Assembly (NCBI GenBank): GCA_045635765.1
Contig: JAZTWH010000056.1
Location: 1-11,725 of the forward strand
DNA: 11,725 nucleotides
Reading direction: 5' to 3'
Origin: RGIG995 sp045635765
GTDB taxonomy: Bacteria > Bacillota > Clostridia > Oscillospirales > UBA644
The translations under genes and the position numbers were made by a program. The notes under the pieces are model-generated. The model saw nothing but the letters and a program-made list of their open reading frames with translations, had not been told where the DNA came from and made no database searches. Of the stretch, positions 5,895 through 11,725 are shown one piece after another; positions within the stretch are counted from its first letter, which is position 1; every line of letters begins with the position of its first letter.

Positions 5895-7461
5895 TCTGAA
5901 AAAGTACTTCCCCGTTGCAAAATCTTCCTTCTTCCAGAAAAATCAACGGTACGTCCATGCCAATGAAGATATTACGATTGATATTTTTGAAGGAGAAACC
6001 CTCGGGATCGTTGGGGAATCCGGATGCGGAAAGTCGACCCTGGGACGGGTTTTGCTCCAATTGTATTCCCAAACCGCGGGCAGTACCCTATACTACGGCA
6101 CCACCTTGGAGGACATGACCCCCAAATACGTTCTTGACACCATCAAAAACGTAGAAACATACCGCAAGCAGTATCAAAAGGGGACAGTAAAGGTTCGGGA
6201 GTTGGAAAGCAAAATCCAAGAGGCCGGCGGAGAAGAATCGGCTGACTTCTTTTTGTTGCAGGACTATCATTTGGCCAAAAGTGAGACCGCAACCCTCTTG
6301 AACCGTGTGGTGCGGATTTTGGGCGGTTTCTTTGGAGAATGTGACAAAGACAATGCCGGAAAAAAAGCGTTGTTGAACTACTATCATCTCTCCGCGGAAC
6401 GCAACAAACTGAAAGCACAGGCAAAGGCTGTTCACGTTGAGATTGATTATTTGAATGAGGCTGCCAACCCTGCAAAAGTTCAGAAAAAGCTGAAGAAACT
6501 ACAAGCAAAGAAAGAGCTTATTTTGTCCCGGATTCACCAATTTGACACTCAAATTACCGGGGTGGAAGAAACCCTTAACGCCCTTCGGGAGGCGTATGCA
6601 TCCGATGAGGAGTTTTCCAAATACGAATCGTTGCGGGATAAAGGAATCGATCTTGCGTTATTGACCTACAACGAAATGCGGATTTTGAGAAAGGATATTC
6701 AGATCATTTTCCAGGATCCTTATTCCAGTCTGAACCCCCGCTTTACCATCGGACAAATCATTGAAGAAGGCCTGGCAACCCACAATTTCTTTAAGCCCGG
6801 CTCTCCCAAAATGCAAGAGCACGTCTTGAAAACCATGGAAAAATGCGGACTTCAGGATTATATGCTCCATCGCTATCCCCATCAATTTTCCGGCGGTCAG
6901 CGTCAGCGTATTTCCATTGCCCGTGCTCTGGCGGTGAATCCGAAGTTTATCGTTTGCGACGAATGTGTTTCTGCCCTTGATGTTTCCATTCAGTCTCAAA
7001 TTATCAATCTTCTGCAGGATCTGAAAGAAAAAGAAAATCTGACGTATATGTTTATTTCCCACGACCTTTCCGTGGTTCGCTACATTTCCGACCGCATTTG
7101 CGTCATGTACCTGGGAAATATCGTAGAATTAACGGATGCCAAGAAGATCTTTGACGATCCCCGTCATCCCTATACCGTCGCCCTTCTCTCCTCCATTCCC
7201 ACGACGGAGGTAAATTCCAAGAAGAGAGAACGGATTCTGCTGGAGGGTAACATCCCCAGCCCCATCAAGCCGCCTTCCGGCTGTAAATTCCACACCCGTT
7301 GTTACATGGCATGTGAGAAATGTAAGAGCGTACCGCCGCCGTTGACCGAGATCGAGCCCGGACATTTCGTTGCCTGCCACTTCCCTCAACAGAAATTGGA
7401 TGAAAACGGAAATTATCGGTTTGATCTCCCCAAGAGGAAGGAAACTGCCGAGAACATTTAA
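5863..7461 (+). CDS. oppF: Peptide ABC transporter ATP-binding protein OppF with a large internal insertion
   Basis: Second ATPase subunit. At 532 residues it is about 200 longer than a usual OppF. Walker A 'GESGCGKST' (51-59), Q-loop 'FQDP' (283-286), signature 'FSGGQRQR' (342-349), Walker B 'FIVCDE' (362-367), D-loop 'SALD' (370-373) and H-loop H400 are all present, so an active ATPase is expected. The residue after the catalytic E367 is Cys (DEC) where DEP is usual. Walker A and Q-loop are about 225 residues apart, where OppD has about 48. The extra material (about 92-268) is charged and largely helical. The C-terminal extension has C474, C480, C484, C487 and C505, like OppD. The start has AAGGAGG at 5844-5850, 12 bases upstream, inside oppD. 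A short charged tail ends before a terminator hairpin. Confidence 0.93.
   Translation: MSTKKLLSITNLKKYFPVAKSSFFQKNQRYVHANEDITIDIFEGETLGIVGESGCGKSTLGRVLLQLYSQTAGSTLYYGTTLEDMTPKYVLDTIKNVETYRKQYQKGTVKVRELESKIQEAGGEESADFFLLQDYHLAKSETATLLNRVVRILGGFFGECDKDNAGKKALLNYYHLSAERNKLKAQAKAVHVEIDYLNEAANPAKVQKKLKKLQAKKELILSRIHQFDTQITGVEETLNALREAYASDEEFSKYESLRDKGIDLALLTYNEMRILRKDIQIIFQDPYSSLNPRFTIGQIIEEGLATHNFFKPGSPKMQEHVLKTMEKCGLQDYMLHRYPHQFSGGQRQRISIARALAVNPKFIVCDECVSALDVSIQSQIINLLQDLKEKENLTYMFISHDLSVVRYISDRICVMYLGNIVELTDAKKIFDDPRHPYTVALLSSIPTTEVNSKKRERILLEGNIPSPIKPPSGCKFHTRCYMACEKCKSVPPPLTEIEPGHFVACHFPQQKLDENGNYRFDLPKRKETAENI
6136..6666 (+). other. Helical/coiled-coil insertion inside the OppF ATPase domain
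   Basis: This marks OppF residues of about 92-268, between the 'LYYGTTLEDMTP' segment (the usual 'G...i.g.dl' strand after Walker A) and 'MRILRKDIQIIFQDP' (the usual lead-in to the Q-loop). It is rich in Lys, Glu, Gln and Leu. Stretches at about 92-121 and 175-247 look like amphipathic helices that could form an antiparallel coiled coil. Between them is a hydrophobic patch, 'LLNRVVRILGGFFGEC' (145-160). No cysteine pair, nucleotide motif or known domain was recognised. The flanks rejoin the standard OppF sequence exactly, as expected for a domain insertion rather than a frameshift. Confidence 0.75.
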
Positions 7462-7470
7462 AAATAAGGA

Positions 7471-7504
7471 AAAGAGGGAGAGCAATTCTCCCTCTTTAGG
7501 TTTT
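7471..7504 (+). terminator. Intrinsic terminator after oppF
   Basis: AAAGAGGGAGA (7471-7481) and TCTCCCTCTTT (7487-7497) form a perfect 11-bp stem with a 5-nt loop, followed by TTT-AGG-TTTT. It starts 9 bases after the oppF stop and probably closes the opp transcript. The T-run is interrupted, so some read-through into the next small gene is possible. Confidence 0.75.
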
Positions 7505-7520
7505 AGGAAAGGTCGATTCC

Positions 7521-7793
7521 ATGTTTAAGAAGAAAAATCCTCGATTGGAAGAGGAAACGGAAGAGAAGGCAGCTCGGAATTCCCGGAAATATTCCCTCCT
7601 TCGTTGGAAAAATCTGAAGCAGTCCACTTCGGAGGACGAAGCAAAGTTTCGCCAGCAAATGCAGGAAAATAAAATCGGCTTTAAAGACGGACTTGCCATG
7701 ACCTTGGCGGCATTTTTGGTGATCGTATTGCCGGCGGCATTGATTTTGATCGGCGGTTGCCTGCTTGTGATGCTGTTACTTGGGGTGCTTTAA
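7521..7793 (+). CDS. Small membrane protein of unknown function (90 aa)
   Basis: I do not recognise this protein. The first 56 residues are highly charged (KKK at 3-5, EEETEEK at 10-16, then a mixed basic/acidic stretch) and probably cytoplasmic. Residues of about 58-90 are almost entirely hydrophobic, with one Pro (71) and a Gly-Gly-Cys (78-80), so they form either one long helix or a tight two-helix hairpin ending at the C-terminus. AGGAAAGG (7505-7512) lies 8 bases before the ATG, which supports real translation. It sits between the opp terminator and the promoter of the CapA-like gene. No separate promoter was identified, so it may be read by terminator read-through. The distribution of charge and membrane segment resembles a small tail-anchored protein, but no function can be given. 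Confidence 0.65.
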   Translation: MFKKKNPRLEEETEEKAARNSRKYSLLRWKNLKQSTSEDEAKFRQQMQENKIGFKDGLAMTLAAFLVIVLPAALILIGGCLLVMLLLGVL

Positions 7794-7807
7794 TCGTATT
7801 TAAACTG

Positions 7808-7827
7808 CTTCTTTCTTACGAAAGAAG
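7808..7827 (+). terminator. Weak hairpin after the small membrane protein gene
   Basis: CTTCTTTC (7808-7815) pairs with GAAAGAAG (7820-7827) around TTAC, 14 bases after the stop codon at 7793. No T-run follows on the + strand (A-rich instead), so if it ends transcription it is not a classical terminator. Confidence 0.35.
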
Positions 7828-7843
7828 AAAAAGCAAAAAACAC

Positions 7844-7872
7844 TTGAATTTTGTCGGAAATTGTGTTATAAT
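7844..7872 (+). promoter_or_regulatory. Sigma-A promoter with extended -10 for the CapA-like gene
   Basis: A -35 of TTGAAT (7844-7849), a spacer of 17 bases and a perfect TATAAT (7867-7872) preceded by TG one base upstream (TGTTATAAT, an extended -10). Transcription should start near 7879, leaving a leader of about 40 bases. This is the best promoter in the window and implies that the CapA-like gene is transcribed separately from opp. Confidence 0.85.
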
Positions 7873-7901
7873 TTAATTACAAGACAAAAAACTGAAGTTT
7901 T

Positions 7902-7910
7902 GGAAAGAGG
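7902..7910 (+). promoter_or_regulatory. Ribosome binding site that sets the CapA-like start at 7920
   Basis: GGAAAGAGG directly abuts an ATG at 7911, which is too close for initiation. It lies 9 bases from the ATG at 7920, which is ideal. The second ATG is therefore taken as the start. Confidence 0.75.
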
Positions 7911-7919
7911 ATGGGTACC

Positions 7920-9344
7920 ATGTCGGAATATATTGAAGGGCCCCGCAGCCGTAGAAATAAAAGAAAAAGAAACAGCATACTCGCTCTAATAATCGGTTCC
8001 GCAACACTTATCGTTGCGGCGACGGTATTCGTCGTAGTGTTGGGCATCCGCAATGCACCGCCTCCGAACCCGTCGGTGGGAGGAGATTCCGGGGCTTCCG
8101 TGGGATCGAATACCGATTTTTCGTCGGATACGGGTTCCGATTCTTCGTCAAACCTGATTGACCCGACGGAGAAGGTATCCACCGCCACCGTTTCTGTGGT
8201 GGGAGATATTTTGACCCATCTGTCTGTGTTAACTGCGGCAGAGGACAAAGCCTCCGGGATTCATAACTTTGATCCCTTTTTCACTTACGTCTCCCCCTAC
8301 GTTTCAAAATCCGATTATGCCGTTGCAAATCTGGAGGTTACCCTGGGCGGCACGGAGAATGGAAGGACCTATACCGGATACCCTCGGTTCAATGCTCCGG
8401 ATTCCATTGCTACTGCCCTGAAGACCGCCGGATTTGACATGGCACTGACCTCTAACAACCACTGCTATGACACGGGGCTTTCCGGATTGCAACGCACCTT
8501 GCGGGTGATTTCCAACAACGGATTAAACACCCTTGGCACCGTATATGACAAGGATGCGGCAAAATACATTGTAAAAAAAGTAAACGGAATTCGTATCGGG
8601 ATGGTTTGCTACACCTTTGAAACGGGGGATTCTTATCCCAACAGGCCCTCCATCAACGGACTTTTGACCTCTGAGGCATCCGTGGGACATATCAATTCCT
8701 TTGATTACAATCAATTGGATAAATTTTATACCGAGATGGAGACTCATCTGGCGAACATGGCCGCAGAAGGGGCTCAGGCTACGGTGCTGTACATCCACTG
8801 GGGCAATGAGTATCAGCTGGCCCCCACTTCCGTGCAGAAAAAGATTGCGCAAAAGATGTGCGACCTGGGCGTTGACGTGATCGTAGGCGGTCATCCCCAC
8901 GTGATTCAGCCCATGGACCTGTTAGAAAGTACCGTTGATAAGGACCACAAGACCGTCTGCATCTATTCCACGGGGAACTTCTTGTCCAACCAGCGTAGGA
9001 ATTTGATGGACCTGAAAACCGGCCACACGGAGGATGGAATGATCTTTTCCTTTACCTTCGCCCAATACGGAGACGGGACGGTAACGCTGGAGGACGTAAA
9101 CGTCCTTCCCACCTGGATTTATCTGCACAAAGAGGGAGGAAAGAACGTCTATAGTATTCTTCCCTTAGATAAAGGGACGGAGGACTGGAAAACGGCTTTC
9201 CGCCTTGATTCCGCCGCCTACAGTAACGCTTTGGAATCCTATGAAAGGACCATGGCCCTGGTTGAGGAAGGCTTGACGGAGACAAAAACCTATTTGGGAA
9301 CAGCAAATAACATCCCGTCGGAACCATCCAACCAAGAAACCTGA
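7920..9344 (+). CDS. Membrane-anchored CapA/PgsA family protein (PGA_cap metallophosphatase fold)
   Basis: This 474-residue protein has a basic N-terminus (RRNKRKR), one membrane anchor (about 19-42) and a Pro/Ser/Gly/Asp-rich linker (46-85). An extracellular domain with PGA_cap family motifs follows: 'VVGDILTH' (93-100), 'VANLEVTL' (135-142), 'TSNNHCYDTGLSGL' (177-190), 'YIHWGNEYQ' (291-299), 'VGGHPHVIQP' (322-331) and 'STGNFLSNQ' (350-358). The D96, H100, N180/H181, H293 and H325/H327 positions fit the metallophosphoesterase-like metal site. CapA/PgsA proteins take part in poly-gamma-glutamate capsule export or anchoring, but no capB, capC or other capsule genes are nearby, and many orphan members have other or unknown roles. 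It has its own promoter at 7844-7872. An ATG at 7911 would add three residues but has badly spaced ribosome binding bases. It converges on the - strand gene. Confidence 0.9.
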   Translation: MSEYIEGPRSRRNKRKRNSILALIIGSATLIVAATVFVVVLGIRNAPPPNPSVGGDSGASVGSNTDFSSDTGSDSSSNLIDPTEKVSTATVSVVGDILTHLSVLTAAEDKASGIHNFDPFFTYVSPYVSKSDYAVANLEVTLGGTENGRTYTGYPRFNAPDSIATALKTAGFDMALTSNNHCYDTGLSGLQRTLRVISNNGLNTLGTVYDKDAAKYIVKKVNGIRIGMVCYTFETGDSYPNRPSINGLLTSEASVGHINSFDYNQLDKFYTEMETHLANMAAEGAQATVLYIHWGNEYQLAPTSVQKKIAQKMCDLGVDVIVGGHPHVIQPMDLLESTVDKDHKTVCIYSTGNFLSNQRRNLMDLKTGHTEDGMIFSFTFAQYGDGTVTLEDVNVLPTWIYLHKEGGKNVYSILPLDKGTEDWKTAFRLDSAAYSNALESYERTMALVEEGLTETKTYLGTANNIPSEPSNQET

Positions 9345-9356
9345 TCGCTGCCATAA

Positions 9357-9389
9357 AATGCTCCCTTCTCAAAAAAAGAGGGGAGCATT
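9357..9389. terminator. Shared terminator between convergent genes
   Basis: AATGCTCCCTTCT (9357-9369) and AGAGGGGAGCATT (9377-9389) form a 13-bp stem with one G.T pair and a 7-nt A-rich loop. Read on the - strand, ATTTTAT follows the stem; on the + strand, ATTATCATCTT. The - strand stop codon (9369-9371) lies inside the hairpin, so one structure probably ends both transcripts. Confidence 0.8.
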
Positions 9390-11725
9390 ATCATCTTCGT
9401 AAACAGTATCCCGATAAGATTCATCTCCAAAGAATTCATCCGGCTGGGATCTACGGGGCGAAGAACGTTCCTTCCATGGGGCGTCATCTTCCCCACCGTC
9501 GCGGTCATTTCCGCTTTTCCCGTTCGCGTCGTCCGAGACGCACTTATCGCCGTCCGCGTCGTCCGAAATGTTTTTGCCGCCGTCCTCGTCGTCCGAAATG
9601 TTTTTGCCGCCGTCCGCGTCGGCTGTGTCATCCGAGATATATTCATTTCCGCACTGATTCGCCTCATCCTCCGCCCTTGCCGGAATGGAGGGGAAGCACC
9701 AGACCAAAAGGGCCAAGGCAATCTGTAAAAGAGCCGGAACGGCACAGTATCCGGCCGCAGCCCATATGGACGGGGACGGATCGGTTTGCTTCCCATGGTT
9801 CGGAGAGAGATTCGTCTCTCCGCCGGAAGGTTCTTGGGAGAGGGTCCCGTCCATGGGTTTTTTCGTTGGGAAAGAATCGGAAGAACCGGGAGAAGGATCC
9901 TCCGTGGCAGAAGGCAGGATAGGGATTTCTTCTTGGAAGGTTTCAAGACAGCGACTGCAGGTAAATTTCCCCAATCCGGGCTCCGTTTCGGTGGGTTCAT
10001 TGACGATAACGTACGCCTTTGGGGTGTGGCCCAACGGAGGAATTTCCCTCGTTTCGCCGAATCCGCAAACCGTGCAACGGTAAATACAACTCCCGGGGGC
10101 GGTGCAAGTAGGCTCAGATTTTTTCTCGATCCCAAAAACGTGTCCCGTAGGGTCGATAGCTTGACTTGTTTCCACGCCGCAATGAATACATCTTCCGAAC
10201 TCGATTCCGGGCTCGGTACAGGTGGGAGATTTTTGAATTAGCGGGGCTCCAAAGGTGTGCTTCTGTAAATCGGTGGATTCGGTAATTTTAAAAGAACAAC
10301 GGGAACAAATGCGGGCTTGGATTCCGAGGGAGGTACAAGTAGAATCTTTCAGAATCGTCCAGTCTCCGTAATCATGCCCGAGGGCGGGGATTACATCCCG
10401 CTGTGAGATTGTACATTTCCGACAGTGCCGTTCTCGAACTCCGGGAAGTTCACAGGACGCAGACTTTGTTTCGACCCAATCCCCATAATCATGGGTGAGG
10501 CACGGAATAGAAACCGTCAATGGCTGATTTGCCGTAACACCACCGTAGGATACGGAAAGGTGCTGCAAACCGTAACGGGTGAAATCAATTTCGGAAAGCA
10601 TTTCCATGGTGATGGGCTGTAAAGACGTATTCCCGTCACTGTAAGTAATCTGTACAGCGGAGCCCGTCAGATCTACGCCTTCCGGGGAGACCTGATTGTT
10701 TTTGGGCTGGCTCATCACCTGAATCTCCAGGACCGTTGCCATGGGTAAATTTCGCAATTGGGGATAGGGATGGCGGTAGTAGGGATCCAAGAACCAACCG
10801 CCGTTAAAATCAAACCCGTAATAGGTATCAGCCCTTGACATCTGCCCTGCCGTACAACGGACTCCGCCGTCGGGACCGTACCCCGAACCGACAGTCAAAT
10901 TATCGAGATAATAACAATGGAGCAACGTGCCCTCATTCAGGCCACAAATACCGCCCCTTCGGGGACCGGTAACCGAACCCCCATGGTAACATCGGGAAAC
11001 GGTGCTCTGATTCCATCCTGAGATTCCACCGGAACTGTGGGCGGGAGAATCGGAGGAAACAATGACGTCGCCCAAATTAAAGCAATCCGAAAGCGGGCCC
11101 AGGGCCTCCCCGGCAATGCCGCCGGTACAAGACCGATATTGAACGGGGCCGGAGGGAGAAGTGTCCACCTGACGAATGGTTCCGATATTATAGCAATCGG
11201 TGACGTTCCCACCCTTACCTACGATTCCACCGGTGGCGTAGTCACATTGGACAAGACCACTATTATAACAGTAGGAAATATCTTCGCCCCATCCGGAAAT
11301 TCCGCCGGCATAGAGATTTTCTCCGGTCACCGAGCCGGAATTGGAGCAGTAAGAAACCTTTCCGCCCCGACCGCAGATTCCTCCGGCGGAGCCACCCGAC
11401 GCAGTAGTGGTTACCGACGCGGAATTTGAACAACGCAAAATTTGCCCATCGTTCTCCCCCGCAACACCGCCGGCATACCCTTGACGGCCGGCAGAGACGC
11501 GGCCGGAAACGGCACAGTCGGAAATGGTTCCGAGATTATGCCCGGCAATGGAGCCGGAATATGAAATAGGGTCTGCACTTGCCATGGCCTTTTTTGTCAC
11601 GGAAACGGTGCAATCCACAAGGGTTAAATTCCGAATGGTCCCTTCGTTAACGGAAAAAAGGCCGCCGTATAAATCTTTCTGTGCCATTCCCGAAACAGAC
11701 ACGGTCATACCGGAAATGGAATACC
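9369..11725 (-). CDS. Large surface protein: GLUG repeats, Ig-like domain, Cys-rich repeats, membrane helix, acidic tail (5' end missing)
   Basis: The frame is open to the right edge (the Met at 11708 is internal or unproven), so the signal peptide is not seen. Numbering from that Met (779 residues): GLUG-type repeats at about 14-320 ('LYGGLFSVNEGTIRNLTL', then repeated 'GGI.G..G.i..CyNsG.V' units); a bacterial Ig-like domain at about 326-401 ('ITYSDGNTS', 'VSYGGVTA'); five 'HDYGDW...C..pG...rC..C......iP..GH' repeats at about 403-597; a Ser/Pro/Thr-rich spacer; one membrane helix (about 648-672); and an acidic tail with Asp-rich decapeptide repeats (690-730). No LPXTG sorting signal is present, so the helix is the likely anchor. 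GLUG and Cys-rich repeats are typical of adhesin-like proteins of gut Firmicutes. Binding partner unknown. It converges on the CapA-like gene. Confidence 0.87.
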   Translation of the reverse strand, partial: YSISGMTVSVSGMAQKDLYGGLFSVNEGTIRNLTLVDCTVSVTKKAMASADPISYSGSIAGHNLGTISDCAVSGRVSAGRQGYAGGVAGENDGQILRCSNSASVTTTASGGSAGGICGRGGKVSYCSNSGSVTGENLYAGGISGWGEDISYCYNSGLVQCDYATGGIVGKGGNVTDCYNIGTIRQVDTSPSGPVQYRSCTGGIAGEALGPLSDCFNLGDVIVSSDSPAHSSGGISGWNQSTVSRCYHGGSVTGPRRGGICGLNEGTLLHCYYLDNLTVGSGYGPDGGVRCTAGQMSRADTYYGFDFNGGWFLDPYYRHPYPQLRNLPMATVLEIQVMSQPKNNQVSPEGVDLTGSAVQITYSDGNTSLQPITMEMLSEIDFTRYGLQHLSVSYGGVTANQPLTVSIPCLTHDYGDWVETKSASCELPGVRERHCRKCTISQRDVIPALGHDYGDWTILKDSTCTSLGIQARICSRCSFKITESTDLQKHTFGAPLIQKSPTCTEPGIEFGRCIHCGVETSQAIDPTGHVFGIEKKSEPTCTAPGSCIYRCTVCGFGETREIPPLGHTPKAYVIVNEPTETEPGLGKFTCSRCLETFQEEIPILPSATEDPSPGSSDSFPTKKPMDGTLSQEPSGGETNLSPNHGKQTDPSPSIWAAAGYCAVPALLQIALALLVWCFPSIPARAEDEANQCGNEYISDDTADADGGKNISDDEDGGKNISDDADGDKCVSDDANGKSGNDRDGGEDDAPWKERSSPRRSQPDEFFGDESYRDTVYEDDNAPLFF
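9521..9640 (-). repeat. 30-bp tandem repeats encoding an Asp-rich decapeptide
   Basis: Units start at 9521, 9551, 9581 and 9611 (the last partial, with a changed middle). The copies at 9551-9580 and 9581-9610 differ at one base (CGTCCGCGTC versus CGTCCTCGTC at their starts); the 9521 copy is more diverged. On the - strand each full unit encodes ten residues of the type GGKNISDD-x-D. The whole-codon period keeps the frame when copies are gained or lost. Confidence 0.85.
9918..10502 (-). repeat. Five degenerate CxxC/GH protein repeats in the surface protein
   Basis: Residues of about 403-597 of the - strand protein. Cys sets are C419/C429/C432, C458/C468/C471, C497/C507/C510, C535/C545/C548 and C584/C587, with a His (445, 484, 523, 561) closing each of the first four units in a GH or KH pair. 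The fifth unit has lost its first Cys (TETEPG instead of a TCTEPG-type sequence). The Cys-Cys-Cys-His pattern suggests zinc-ribbon-like modules, but zinc binding is not shown. Confidence 0.75.
10749..11669 (-). repeat. GLUG-type repeat region of the surface protein
   Basis: Residues of about 14-320. At least eight units of roughly 25-40 residues share 'GGI(S/C/V)G-x-G-x-(I/V)-x-x-C-(Y/S/F)-N-(S/L)-G-x-V'. Such repeats probably stack as a beta-solenoid. The regularly placed Cys (for example 121, 147, 172, 209, 240) falls at the same place in successive units. Confidence 0.8.

Noticed and set aside
6143..6508. Open - strand frame opposite the OppF insertion
   Set aside because: The + strand frame is continuous with flanking OppF motifs, while the - strand reading has no ribosome binding site or known domain.
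7911..7919. ATG at 7911 as the start of the CapA-like gene
   Set aside because: The GGAAAGAGG ribosome binding bases end at the base before this ATG; the ATG at 7920 has proper spacing.
9521..9640. Possible CRISPR array at the 30-bp repeats
   Set aside because: Repeats are directly adjacent, without unique spacers, and encode a regular protein repeat.
9476..9922. Arg/Pro/Cys-rich open frame on the + strand
   Set aside because: It is the antisense reading of the acidic-tail repeats, with no ribosome binding site or family resemblance.
9290..10135. Open - strand frame of 281 codons overlapping the surface protein gene
   Set aside because: It is in another frame of the surface protein gene, and its Arg/Thr-rich repeats are an off-frame reading of the 30-bp repeats.

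Overview
The window looks like a stretch of chromosome from a Gram-positive anaerobe, most plausibly a gut-type member of the Clostridia (an Oscillospirales-like lineage is a guess). The grounds are strong AGGAGG-type ribosome binding sites, a roughly balanced base composition, a tightly packed Opp/Dpp operon, a CapA-like protein, and a surface protein that combines GLUG repeats with the 'HDYG..W / CxxC / GH' repeats common in gut Firmicutes. No phage, transposase, CRISPR or RNA gene was seen.

Bases 1-7504 hold an oligopeptide/dipeptide ABC importer, all on the + strand. The genes are the C-terminal part of a family-5 solute-binding protein (cut by the left edge), oppB, oppC, oppD and oppF, followed by an intrinsic terminator. 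A 256-base gap between the binding protein and oppB carries a terminator-like palindrome and a nested 77-nt hairpin. These probably set the ratio of binding protein to permease. The oppC-oppD gap is short, and oppD and oppF overlap by 32 bases.

The transporter is unusual in two places. OppC is about twice its normal length because a complete RCC1-like beta-propeller (about seven blades, about 300 residues) sits in the loop between TM1 and TM2, which should face outside the cell. OppF is about 200 residues longer than usual because a charged, largely helical segment interrupts the ATPase domain between Walker A and the Q-loop. The same importer therefore appears to carry an added domain on each side of the membrane. 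This is the best candidate for an undescribed system here.

Bases 7505-9344 hold a small membrane protein of unknown function, then a membrane-anchored CapA/PgsA-like metallophosphatase-fold protein with its own consensus promoter (extended -10). A terminator hairpin at 9357-9389 separates this from a convergent - strand gene that runs off the right edge. That gene encodes a large surface protein: GLUG repeats, a bacterial Ig-like domain, five Cys-rich repeats, a membrane helix and an acidic tail encoded by 30-bp tandem repeats.
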